From contig NZ_CP048630.1 of NCBI RefSeq assembly GCF_010669125.1, forward strand, positions 3,654,001 to 3,718,000: a stretch of DNA of 64,000 nt, in the 5' to 3' direction. The position numbers were made by a program, and so were the translations under genes. The notes below the pieces were generated by a model that was not told where the DNA came from, did no database searches, and worked only from the letters and a program-made list of their open reading frames with translations. Source of the DNA: Ancylobacter pratisalsi (GTDB lineage Bacteria > Pseudomonadota > Alphaproteobacteria > Rhizobiales > Xanthobacteraceae). Shown one piece after another: positions 56,956-64,000 of the stretch; within the stretch, counting starts at the first letter, position 1; every line of letters starts with the position of its first letter.

Positions 56956-57843
56956 TCACAGCTTATCCCCAGGGCGAGTTGGCGAACGGCGACGGCGGCG
57001 CGGGATGCCAAGCGCGTCGGGATCGGTGGTTGCGAATGACAGGATCTCCGGACCACCGAGGCATTGCTCGATGGTGAGCCAGTAGCCCGGCAGCGGTTGA
57101 CGGCGGACGATGTCGCGCAGGTCGTAGGCGAAGTGTTTGAGCGGCGAGAGGCTGCCGGACTTGGCGTGGAGGTGCGGGAAGTCGAAACTCCAACCGAATT
57201 CCTGCTTGCCGCCGTGCTTGCGCACGAGGCGGTAAAGCCAGCGCTCCAGGCCGCCAGTAAGATCGAAGTATTTGCGGTCGATTGTCAGCACGAGCGCGTC
57301 GTCGAGGACGGCGCCATAGAACCAGTCGGGGAGGATCAGTTCGAGGCCGAGCGGACGGCCGCGGTGATCGGCGCGCTCCTTCCATTCGTTGATCCAGGAG
57401 AAGCGGTGCATTCGCCGCTCGGTCGGCTGGCGGATCGAGGTCGCGACCGTGGTCGATTGCAGCCTATCCAGCGCGGCCTTGAGGCGGTCGTAGTCGCGCA
57501 GCGACACACCGCGTCCGATGAAGTTCAGGATCTCATAGGGGGTGGTCGCCATTAGGCGCGAGGGGCGCAGGCCGACGTCGCGCGCCTCGACGATCTGCGA
57601 GGCGGCCCAGATGAGGACGTCCGCGTCCCAGATCGTCGCCATGCCATGCTCGGGCACAGCCTCGACGCGGATTTTCACAGAGCCGGCCTTGAAGTCTATC
57701 GGCGCCAGACGCTTCGACTTGGCGAGCGAAAAGAACGGGTAGGCCATGAGGTCCTGCGCATCGCGGGGCGCGAGATCGCCGGGCAGCGCCCGGAACAGAT
57801 CGAGTTGGGCGCGCTCATCGTATTGGGTGTGGCGGGACGACAT
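56956..57843 (-). CDS. repA: Replication initiator protein A (RPA family)
   Basis: The 295-residue protein has the RPA pattern: DLMAYPFFSLAKSKRLAPID near the start, ATTPYEILNFIGRGVSLRDY and LDRLQSTTVATSIRQPTERR in the middle, and ERWLYRLVRKHGGKQEFGWS later. Such initiators act at plasmid origins. Its presence in an ICE suggests that the excised circle can replicate, as shown for several ICEs. Iteron-like repeats directly follow the gene. Confidence 0.9.
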   Translation of the reverse strand: MSSRHTQYDERAQLDLFRALPGDLAPRDAQDLMAYPFFSLAKSKRLAPIDFKAGSVKIRVEAVPEHGMATIWDADVLIWAASQIVEARDVGLRPSRLMATTPYEILNFIGRGVSLRDYDRLKAALDRLQSTTVATSIRQPTERRMHRFSWINEWKERADHRGRPLGLELILPDWFYGAVLDDALVLTIDRKYFDLTGGLERWLYRLVRKHGGKQEFGWSFDFPHLHAKSGSLSPLKHFAYDLRDIVRRQPLPGYWLTIEQCLGGPEILSFATTDPDALGIPRRRRRSPTRPGDKL

Positions 57844-57854
57844 GGCCGGTCGTC

Positions 57855-58136
57855 TCAGCGCGGGAAGCGTCCGCCGGCGGCGGTCGAGGCTGTTTGGCGC
57901 TTGGCCGGTAAAACAGTGCCGCCGCGCGGATCGGACGTGGAGGTGACGAGACCGCGATCGGCCCAGGCCTGAAGGTCGTCGACGGAATAGACCACGCGGC
58001 CGCCGAGCTTGCGGTAAATCGGACCAGTCCCGTAGGTCCGATGCTTCTCAAGGGTGCGTTCGGAAAGGCCAAGGAAGCGCGCCGCCTCCTGCGTTCTCAG
58101 GTAGCGTGGCGGTAAATTGGCGGCTCTTTCGGCCAT
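57855..58136 (-). CDS. Helix-turn-helix (MerR/AlpA-like) regulator upstream of repA
   Basis: The 93-residue protein has a winged-helix excisionase-type domain: PRYLRTQEAARFLGLSERTL, then KLGGRVVYSVDDLQAWADRG. It is 11 bases before repA and on the same strand. Genes of this type regularly sit beside repA in trb-type ICEs. It may regulate repA or act as an excisionase; the AlpA-like gene near int is the other candidate for that role. Confidence 0.8.
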   Translation of the reverse strand: MAERAANLPPRYLRTQEAARFLGLSERTLEKHRTYGTGPIYRKLGGRVVYSVDDLQAWADRGLVTSTSDPRGGTVLPAKRQTASTAAGGRFPR

Positions 58137-58262
58137 GATCGCACCTCCGTGGTCTCGCGAGCGGCCGCTTCGAATAAGCGGCGGGTTGCAAGCACGGTGG
58201 CGCGAAGACGGCGCCCCGGACGATGTCGAAGTAAGATGCTAAAATCGACACGCGAGCGGGTA

Positions 58263-58877
58263 TCAGCGATCCCGGCGTGGGCGGCGCAGCAATGTCCGAT
58301 AGCCGCCGCGAACGAGCTTCATGCCGTCGCGGGCGAGACGGATGGTGATCTCCCGGATCGGGTCGCCGACCCAGGATGCTGCGTCAATCTTGTGCTGGGG
58401 GAAGAGATGCTCGGCGACGGTGCGGTAGATGGCGCCGCTCTCTCGCGCGTCGATCGCGCGCAGCATCTGGCGGGCGCGCTGACGTCTTTGCGGCGTCAGG
58501 CGTGGATCAGGCGGCATGCGCTTGCCCAACATCGCGTGCCAGAGGCGTTCGACCGCGGTCAGTCGGTCGGGCGTCAGCTCATCGAATACGATGAACGCGC
58601 CGACGGGGCGGGCATCATCGACGTTGAACAGGGCCACGTCGTGAGGCTCGCCGCGCAGTACGAGCCGGATCAGACCAGGATCATGCTCGATGGTGGCGTG
58701 GGCGTGCAGATCCTCAACGCTGAGGCGGAGATCTCCCGCCGGGTTCGGTCCGACGGTGAACGGGAGTGTCGCGGGATCGGTTTGCGGGGTCCAGAAGATC
58801 GGCTGGATGAGCGCCGAGTTGCGAGGATCGGCAACGAAATCGCAAGCCCCATTGTTCGGCGAACTCGCCCGCGACAT
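58263..58877 (-). CDS. DUF2285 protein, probable C-terminal half of an FseA-like excision activator
   Basis: The frame encodes a DUF2285 domain: VGPNPAGDLRLSVEDLHAHA, AFIVFDELTPDRLTAVERLW and YRTVAEHLFPQHKIDAASWV. An ATG at 58877 opens the frame, but the first residues after it are just the upstream gene read in another frame. Homology-like sequence begins at about FVADPRNSALIQPIFW, exactly where the DUF6499 frame loses its pattern. In ICEMlSym(R7A) such a pair is joined by +1 ribosomal frameshifting into FseA, the activator of excision. Confidence 0.8.
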   Translation of the reverse strand: MSRASSPNNGACDFVADPRNSALIQPIFWTPQTDPATLPFTVGPNPAGDLRLSVEDLHAHATIEHDPGLIRLVLRGEPHDVALFNVDDARPVGAFIVFDELTPDRLTAVERLWHAMLGKRMPPDPRLTPQRRQRARQMLRAIDARESGAIYRTVAEHLFPQHKIDAASWVGDPIREITIRLARDGMKLVRGGYRTLLRRPRRDR

Positions 58878-59028
58878 CCTCGGTCAACCGCCCGACCGCT
58901 ACCAGTTCCTGATAGGATTTTCTGTATTCGGGGTTACGACGCAGGAACTCCCAGGCGAGATCGCCGGGGGTTAACTTGTCGATATAGTCATAGGCGGTTT
59001 CAGACCGCCAACTTTCATCCTCGGACAT
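58714..59028 (-). CDS. DUF6499 protein, probable N-terminal half of an FseA-like excision activator
   Basis: From ATG 59028, with GGAGG upstream, the frame reads SWRSETAYDYIDKLTPGDLA and WEFLRRNPEYRKSYQEL, the DUF6499 pattern, and then FAEQWGL. After this point it continues in unconserved residues to a stop at 58714, overlapping the DUF2285 frame by about 160 bases. The unframeshifted product would be 104 residues. The pair corresponds in layout to msi172/msi171 of the Mesorhizobium ICE. Confidence 0.8.
   Translation of the reverse strand: MSEDESWRSETAYDYIDKLTPGDLAWEFLRRNPEYRKSYQELVAVGRLTEDVAGEFAEQWGLRFRCRSSQLGAHPADLLDPANRSRDTPVHRRTEPGGRSPPQR
58842..58851 (-). other. Predicted +1 ribosomal frameshift region joining DUF6499 and DUF2285
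   Basis: On the minus strand the zero frame is TGG GGC TTG CGA. Skipping the C after TTG gives GAT TTC GTT GCC GAT, which continues the DUF2285 frame as WGL-DFVADP. The join preserves both domain boundaries, so the slip should occur at or next to these codons. The exact slippery codon is inferred and not demonstrated. Confidence 0.6.
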
Positions 59029-59146
59029 TCTCCACTGCCTCCGCGTAAGGTTGTGCAACGCGAGTTTTGCAGCGGATACGATTCCAGTTTGAACGGAGCG
59101 CGGGAAGAACGAAGCGGCCGCAACGTGATGCGGTTTACGCATCACC

Positions 59147-59410
59147 TCAGTGCAGGCGGCCCTGGAGCAACTCGCAAAAACCGCTCTTCGTCATCCATTT
59201 CGCGCGATCGAGATGGCTGGTGTAGATGCGCTGAGCGCGCTCCGGTTCGGCTGTGGCATCGAGGCCGAAGAGGACTTCGACGACTTCACGCCAGTCGGCT
59301 TTTTCAGCGTCGGCATCCAGCAGCCGGACATACAGCTTCAGATGCGCCTCGTCGTAGGCGGTCAAAACCGTCCCGGCGGGCGGCTGGTCGAGAAAATCGT
59401 CCTTGGTCAC
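59147..59410 (-). CDS. Small DUF2285-like protein (QseM-like antiactivator candidate)
   Basis: The 87-residue protein reads YDEAHLKLYVRLLDADAEKA, then DWREVVEVLFGLDATAEPER and SHLDRAKWMTKSGFCELL. This is the stand-alone DUF2285 type that, in ICEMlSym(R7A), is QseM, which binds and inhibits TraR and FseA. It lies just upstream of the DUF6499/DUF2285 pair and on the same strand, with a 120-base gap to the XRE gene. The antiactivator role is inferred from family and position. Confidence 0.7.
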   Translation of the reverse strand: MTKDDFLDQPPAGTVLTAYDEAHLKLYVRLLDADAEKADWREVVEVLFGLDATAEPERAQRIYTSHLDRAKWMTKSGFCELLQGRLH

Positions 59411-59530
59411 AACATCCCCCGATCGCGAGATGTATCCAAACTGGAGGAGATTGTTAACCGTGTTTTGATCGGAACGATAACGCGTGGCCTTGACGCGGCA
59501 CGAGGTGGCAACGCCGCGACCTGTCGAACG

Positions 59531-59773
59531 TCAGGTTTCCTTCTTCGCATCAACGAGCAGCACTCCCTTGCCCTGATCGGAGTTCAGGAAGACGATGCCG
59601 GCGCGTTCGAAAGCCCTTCTCACCTCATCGCGCGTGCTCTCAAAGACCTCGAGGCCACTGGTGGATTCGAGGCGCTTGAGCGCGGTCAATGAGACCCGGG
59701 CCTTGTCAGCGAGCGTCTCCTGTGTCCAACCCAGCAACGCGCGTGCGGCCCGAAACTGTCGGGCGGTGATCAT
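59531..59773 (-). CDS. XRE-family repressor (QseC-like position)
   Basis: The 80-residue protein has a Cro/CI-type helix-turn-helix: ITARQFRAARALLGWTQETL and ADKARVSLTALKRLESTSGL, followed by a short C-terminal segment. It is just upstream of the QseM-like gene. In ICEMlSym(R7A) the XRE-type protein QseC controls qseM expression. Here the two genes are in tandem and not divergent, so only the general parallel is claimed. Confidence 0.75.
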   Translation of the reverse strand: MITARQFRAARALLGWTQETLADKARVSLTALKRLESTSGLEVFESTRDEVRRAFERAGIVFLNSDQGKGVLLVDAKKET

Positions 59774-59922
59774 GCATGATCACCTCCCACACGTACCTAC
59801 GCGCACGCCAAAACTACGACTATAATAGTCGTTCTTTTGGAGATTTCATAGTCGGAAGTGGCCGGCCCGGCCCTTACATGCCCGATAAAGGCGATAACTG
59901 ATTCGGTCGCTTTGACAGCCGA

Positions 59923-59949
59923 AGGCCCCGGCCTATCCGGCCGGGGCCT
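59923..59949 (-). terminator. Strong hairpin after the second DUF736 gene
   Basis: AGGCCCCGGCC (59923-59933) and GGCCGGGGCCT (59939-59949) form a perfect 11-bp GC stem with a 5-base loop, 12 bases after the DUF736 stop on the minus strand. No T-run follows, so it may act as a terminator or as an mRNA 3'-end stabiliser. Confidence 0.6.
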
Positions 59950-59960
59950 CGCGCGGAGCC

Positions 59961-60287
59961 TCAGTCACCCCGGCGCCCGTTGGGGCGGGACCAGATGAGA
60001 GAGAAGGTGTCGCCTTCCTCGTCGTCGAAGAGGTTGGCGTAGATCGGTGCGTTGAAGCTTGGATCGTCCAGCTTGAGACCAAGGTACTCGCGGCCTTCGT
60101 TGGAGCGCTTGGACCAGGCGGCGCCGATCTCCGCGCGGCCGACCAGAACCCGGTGGCTAGGGGCGTTCTCACCCGTGGCGCGCTGGTCCGCGACAATGCG
60201 CACGCCCTTGGCCTGGACGCTGAGGGTGACGATGTCGCCGGTGAACTCGTTCGAGCCGGTCTTCTTGAAGGTGCCGATGGTCGCCAT
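59961..60287 (-). CDS. DUF736 protein (second copy)
   Basis: This 108-residue protein starts at ATG 60287 with MATIGTFKKTGSNEFTGDIV and ends with NLFDDEEGDTFSLIWSRPNG, the DUF736 pattern. It differs clearly from the copy at 54408, so the two are old paralogues and not a recent duplication. It is separated from the control module by a GC hairpin and is probably expressed as a single gene. Confidence 0.85.
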   Translation of the reverse strand: MATIGTFKKTGSNEFTGDIVTLSVQAKGVRIVADQRATGENAPSHRVLVGRAEIGAAWSKRSNEGREYLGLKLDDPSFNAPIYANLFDDEEGDTFSLIWSRPNGRRGD

Positions 60288-60852
60288 TGTAAATCTCCGT
60301 TTTCCGTTCCCGAGCCCGCACCATTGCGGCCTCGATGGCGATCGGCAGGCCGGAGGCGATTGACGGCGCACCCCGAAGGGGCCTGGCAGCCAAGGAGGAC
60401 TTTCTTGTTCCGCGAGGAATGGCGGCGCAGCCGGTAGGGGAAGAAAGTACGACGCCGCTGTTGCGTCATAGGCGATCGAGGCGCAGCCGACCTTCGGCCA
60501 GATCAGGCCATTGAAGAGGCCGTTTGGAGCGGTCGAGGCACGGTCAGATAACGGAGAGAATGGTGGCCGTCCCGCACTAGCAAACCGGCGTCGGAGCAAT
60601 ACTTACCGGCTTCGTTTCCTCCCCGCAGGGCATCGGTGCTGCATCCTGACCCGCAACCGCCGGCAAGGAGATCGCCACGCCGGATGTTCGGTGGTGCAGC
60701 CAAGAGGTGCCCTGCCACGGCAACCGCTCCAACGAGGGCCGCTTCTCCGGGCCCGCGCTGATCCGCGCTCCATGTATCAATCGCAACGGCCTGAGACGGC
60801 ATGGGCGGTCGCCACCCATCGCTGGTCGCCCTCGCAATGGCAATGCCGACGA
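60288..60852. other. Intergenic region upstream of DUF736, no gene recognised
   Basis: These 565 bases have several open frames on both strands, but none has family resemblance or a good start site. No tRNA or long repeat was seen. It probably holds the DUF736 promoter and decayed sequence. Confidence 0.4.
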
Positions 60853-61296
60853 TCAGGCTCGCGCGAGGTCCCCGCCGGACGGACCCGGGGCCGCCGCCAA
60901 CCCTGCGACACGTATAAAGGCGGTTATGCCCACCGCGATCGCGCCAATGACGGACAAGGCAATCTGCCATCCTTCGGAAGGCATGAGGTGCTTCACAATG
61001 CCATGCGTGGCGTGGAATCCCGCAATCGCCGCCGGTGCGACGAAGACGATGGCCACGATCAGCTTCAGCCACATCGGTCGGACGAAGGTGATCAGCAGGT
61101 GGCCCGCCGCTAGCGTGAGGGCGGCGGCACCGGCACCGACGAGAACCGCGCCGGGAATGCCGGCGCCGGTGCCGTGGGCCCAGGCCCCTGCGGTCACGCC
61201 GACGAACGCCGGCAGCGCGAAGACGGCCAAGGTGAACAGCAGCCAGCAAAGCAGGCCGATGGCTGCGAGGGAAGCGAGTGCTGCAAGGATGATCAT
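60853..61296 (-). CDS. Membrane protein of unknown function
   Basis: The 147-residue protein has four hydrophobic segments: LAALASLAAIGLLCWLLFTL, AVLVGAGAAALTLAAGHLLI, WLKLIVAIVFVAPAAIAGFH and IALSVIGAIAVGITAFIRVA. I do not recognise the family. It lies between the second DUF736 gene and a small unknown gene on the same strand, in the accessory part of the ICE. Confidence 0.6.
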   Translation of the reverse strand: MIILAALASLAAIGLLCWLLFTLAVFALPAFVGVTAGAWAHGTGAGIPGAVLVGAGAAALTLAAGHLLITFVRPMWLKLIVAIVFVAPAAIAGFHATHGIVKHLMPSEGWQIALSVIGAIAVGITAFIRVAGLAAAPGPSGGDLARA

Positions 61297-61436
61297 GGTG
61301 GTGGCCTCCGTGAGAAATAGTCTGACGGTCGCACCTCCACCACCACCACGGCGCGCTCAAACTATAGCTGAAAATCGACTGCGCCGGGAGCGGAAATCGC
61401 GGGCGACTTCCGCGCGGCAACGCCAGTTCGCCCCGG

Positions 61437-61604
61437 TTATGGGGCGAAGGGATCGATCTCGTGGACGATCGCGGCCATGTCGCCGTCGTACTCGCTGGCG
61501 GGTGTTACCGAGAGGGTGCCGTCACCGGCCTGGAAGATGATGATGGCGGCCATCAGGGTGGTGGCGAGGCTGAAGGCGAAGGCGTGCGCGTCGTTGAGGG
61601 ACAT
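61437..61604 (-). CDS. Small unknown protein
   Basis: From ATG 61604 a 55-residue protein reads MSLNDAHAFAFSLATTLMAA and then SVTPASEYDGDMAAIVHEID. It has one hydrophobic helix. The family is unknown. AGGAG lies about 9 bases before the ATG, which supports it as a real gene, together with the membrane protein gene downstream on the same strand. Confidence 0.45.
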   Translation of the reverse strand: MSLNDAHAFAFSLATTLMAAIIIFQAGDGTLSVTPASEYDGDMAAIVHEIDPFAP

Positions 61605-61884
61605 CGATCCGGCTCCTGTTTGAGCGGAGGACCATCCCCCGCTGACAGGCGCCCGAAGTCTCGGACTGAACGCTGCAATCACCGCGCAGGCGCAGCCGAA
61701 GCGGCGGCATGCTCGCATAGCCGACCCTTTACGGGTTGATGGCGTCAGGCGATCAGTCTGACCAAGGATCAGCGCAGATAAGCGGGGGTGGTTATTGCTT
61801 CAGGAGCGGTCGCTTCGATGTCGGAAGCCACACGTGGGAAAGCTAGACGCCAAGTGTGGAGCGCTTGGACAGTTTCACGTCTCT

Positions 61885-63423
61885 TCAGGTTTCGCTGAGC
61901 CATCGCGATGCAGCTTGAGCGGCTTCGTCATTGTCACCGGCTCTTCGACCAGTCCACGCGACGATGCCATCGGGACGCACGAGAACAGCGTTCAAACCCA
62001 GTCTGTTCTTCACGGGTTTCGCCACATAGGAGAGCCGGTCCCCCCAGCGCGCTGCTACCGCCTGAAGGGATGCATGTGCGTCGAAGTCCAACAACAAGGC
62101 TTTTCCGTTCCTGAGTATCTCGCCGACCCTCACTCCGTCGGCCAGTTCGAAGTCTGGAACGCTGCGTCCCACGAGCGGGTCGCTATCCCCAAGATCATAG
62201 CGAAGCGAGACACCCCAGACGCGCTCGGCGAAATAGGTCGCGCCGTCGGGCGTGTCGATGAGATCGCGGATAACAGCTTCGAGCGCGCGCGTGCTCCGGC
62301 TCGGCCGCATGAGCGCGACCTGAGCCCGGGACCAGTCGAGAACCTGCGCGCCGAGCGGAAGGCGTTCGTTCGTATAGCTGTCGAGTAGATGAGCTGGTGC
62401 TTCACCACGGATCGTGGACGCCAGTTTCCATCCAAGATTTATCACATCGCCAAGCCCCAGATTAAGTCCTTGGCCGCCCAGAGGTGAATGGATGTGCGCG
62501 GCGTCACCTGCGAGTAGAAACCGTCCTCTGCGGTAAGCCGTCGCCTGGAAGGCGCGGTCCGTCCAAGTGGTGGCAAGCCTGAGGTCCGTCAGCGTGACAT
62601 CCGTACCTGAAACCCGGCGCAACACCGCCTGTACATGTTCGAGCGTGATCGGGAGGGTCCGGTGGTAAGCCCCCCCGTCAAAGTCGACCATCGCGACCGT
62701 TGCGGGCGGCGCGTAGGTATACATGCCCGTTGGCGTGTAGGTACGGCCGGATTGGAGCTTATCCGGATCGTCCACCTCGATTTCGACGGAATAGCCTGTG
62801 AATTCGGGATCGGTTCCGACGAAATCGAAACCGCCAGCCTTTCGCACGGTGCTGCGGCCGCCGTCGCAGCCGACGAGCCAGCGTCCGCAGAAGATCTCGT
62901 TACCGGCTCGAACGATCACGTCGTGATCCGACTGTTCGATATCATGGACGCCGAGCCCGCGCCGAATCTCCACACCCATTGCGCTGGCCCGAGCCGCCAG
63001 GACAGTTTCGAGAGACTCCATCGTCACCATCATGCTGGCGCCAGCTGGGCTTGGCAGACGGTACGGCCATTGGGTCTCGTCGATCTTGTCGTGGAAAAAC
63101 TGAATGCCGGCGAAATGACCAGCCGGACGCCGGACCTGCTGCGCCCAGTGGGCGGCTGCCTTGGTGGCGCCCGTGACATCGTTTGCCCGCTGCGCCTCGA
63201 TGACAGCGTCCAGCAGGCCTCGACGATAAAGGGCTTCGATGGTAGGCGCGGAAAGACCACGCATGCCAAACGGGAGGCGCTTCAGAGGCGAACGCTGATC
63301 CTCGGCTTGTTCCAGTACCAAAACCGAGAGATCGAAGAGTCGTAGTTCGCAGGCGAGAAACAGGCCGACCGGACCGGCGCCGGCAATCACAACATCATAA
63401 AGTTTCGGATGGTGGCTGTGCAT
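61885..63423 (-). CDS. FAD-dependent aromatic hydroxylase-type monooxygenase
   Basis: The 512-residue class A flavin monooxygenase has VVIAGAGPVGLFLACELRLF for FAD binding, the DG motif WLVGCDGGRSTVRKA, and FLLAGDAAHIHSPLGGQGLN. A C-terminal thioredoxin-like part follows, as in PheA/MhpA, Rox and polyketide hydroxylases. The substrate is unknown; phenolic compounds and antibiotics are both known for the family. It stands alone in the accessory part, with no adjacent regulator seen. Confidence 0.88.
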   Translation of the reverse strand: MHSHHPKLYDVVIAGAGPVGLFLACELRLFDLSVLVLEQAEDQRSPLKRLPFGMRGLSAPTIEALYRRGLLDAVIEAQRANDVTGATKAAAHWAQQVRRPAGHFAGIQFFHDKIDETQWPYRLPSPAGASMMVTMESLETVLAARASAMGVEIRRGLGVHDIEQSDHDVIVRAGNEIFCGRWLVGCDGGRSTVRKAGGFDFVGTDPEFTGYSVEIEVDDPDKLQSGRTYTPTGMYTYAPPATVAMVDFDGGAYHRTLPITLEHVQAVLRRVSGTDVTLTDLRLATTWTDRAFQATAYRRGRFLLAGDAAHIHSPLGGQGLNLGLGDVINLGWKLASTIRGEAPAHLLDSYTNERLPLGAQVLDWSRAQVALMRPSRSTRALEAVIRDLIDTPDGATYFAERVWGVSLRYDLGDSDPLVGRSVPDFELADGVRVGEILRNGKALLLDFDAHASLQAVAARWGDRLSYVAKPVKNRLGLNAVLVRPDGIVAWTGRRAGDNDEAAQAASRWLSET

Positions 63424-63693
63424 GAACTGCTCCTATGTCGATGTTCGACCGGAGCGTTCCTCGCCATTGAGAACCACACGGACGAACGAAGGGGCGCTTA
63501 TTCAGCGTCCGATGTTCGTCGTGGGGATCTCGTGCACGAAGCCAGAGACCAGAGCTTTCGTTACCGAAAGGACTTGGGCTTACCAAACCAAGTCTGCCTT
63601 TTCCGACAATGGATAGTAACGCCGCGGCGGTTGATCGGCAACCGCTACGGCGGGAAAGTTCCTGCGGATATATGGCTTCGTTCCGTGCGGCGC

Positions 63694-64000
63694 TCACGCG
63701 CCGCCGAACTTCCAGACAGGGATGCCGAGCTTCTTGGCCTTGTCGGCGAGGTTGTCGTTGATGCCGGTGCCGGGGAAGTGCATCACGCCTTTCGGCAGAA
63801 CTTCCAGCATCTCGTCATTGCGCTTGAAGGGCGCTGCGCGGCCGTGCTTTGTCCAGTCCGGTGCGAAGCCGATTTGCGGCACGTTGCGGTTCGTGGCCCA
63901 GAGCGAGGCGATCTTTTCGGCGCCTTTCGGAGATTTGCCGTGCATCAGCACCATGTCGGGGTGCTTTTCGTGCACCTGATCGAGCTTGCCCCAGATCAGC
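63694..64000 (-). CDS. DUF2493 (YAcAr/SLOG-like) protein, C-terminal part cut by window end
   Basis: The open frame runs in from the window edge (LIWGKLDQVHEKHPDMVLMH) and continues GKSPKGAEKIASLW and GFAPDWTKHGRAAPFKRNDE, then GVMHFPGTGINDNLADKAKK. This is the C-terminal part of DUF2493, a SLOG-superfamily fold related to nucleotide-ligand binding proteins. Such genes are frequent in trb-type ICEs. A GTG at 63973 could open a shorter protein, but the upstream residues fit the family, so the gene is probably longer. Confidence 0.8.
   Translation of the reverse strand, partial: LIWGKLDQVHEKHPDMVLMHGKSPKGAEKIASLWATNRNVPQIGFAPDWTKHGRAAPFKRNDEMLEVLPKGVMHFPGTGINDNLADKAKKLGIPVWKFGGA

Overview
The window is GC-rich bacterial DNA. 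Gene content and order (ppx, rlmE, MFS exporter, guaB, MAPEG gene, rsmB-like, guaA, plus a Brp/SorC-regulated polyol ABC cluster) point to an alphaproteobacterium of the Hyphomicrobiales (Rhizobiales), perhaps the Xanthobacteraceae. That assignment is inferred from recall of gene order, not from a search.

Region 1 (1-23.9 kb) is ordinary chromosome. It starts with the tail of an ECF sigma factor and its anti-sigma factor, then rpsU. A minus-strand sugar/polyol catabolic operon (1.8-12.2 kb) follows: substrate-binding protein, SIS protein, two permeases, epimerase-like protein, SorC-family regulator, ABC ATPase, xylitol-type dehydrogenase, SDR and FGGY kinase. An IMPase-family gene diverges from it. 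Next come DUF2254, VOC, ppx, rlmE, an MFS exporter, and the purine genes guaB and guaA.

Region 2 (23.9 kb to the end) is an integrative and conjugative element (ICE) whose left end lies at the 3' end of guaA. The int-proximal end holds a tyrosine recombinase, an AlpA-like factor, a 3'-half tRNA (Leu-like) scar, an HNH protein, and a TetR/flavin monooxygenase/2-hydroxyacid dehydrogenase cassette with clear palindromic operators. A complete minus-strand trb mating-pair operon follows (trbB-C-D-E-J-K-L-F-G-I plus DUF2274, 31.2-41.0 kb). A second cargo block of redox and hydrolase genes with TetR/LysR regulators (41.4-49.2 kb) splits trbB from the rest of the transfer operon.

The transfer and maintenance genes continue upstream on the same strand: CopG-type protein, TraG coupling protein, DUF3363 relaxase with an oriT-like intergenic region, lytic transglycosylase, DUF736, TraF peptidase, DUF2840, a ribbon-helix-helix protein, ParA, iteron-like repeats and RepA. 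Beyond these lies an HTH factor and a control module: an XRE repressor, a small DUF2285-like protein, and a DUF6499/DUF2285 pair in overlapping frames. That pair looks like the frameshift-made excision activator FseA known from ICEMlSym(R7A). The window ends in accessory genes and a truncated DUF2493 gene; the right end of the element is not in view.

The most interesting features are the predicted +1 frameshift fusion, the guaA attachment site, the tRNA scar inside the element, the iterons beside repA/parA, and the oriT-like region.
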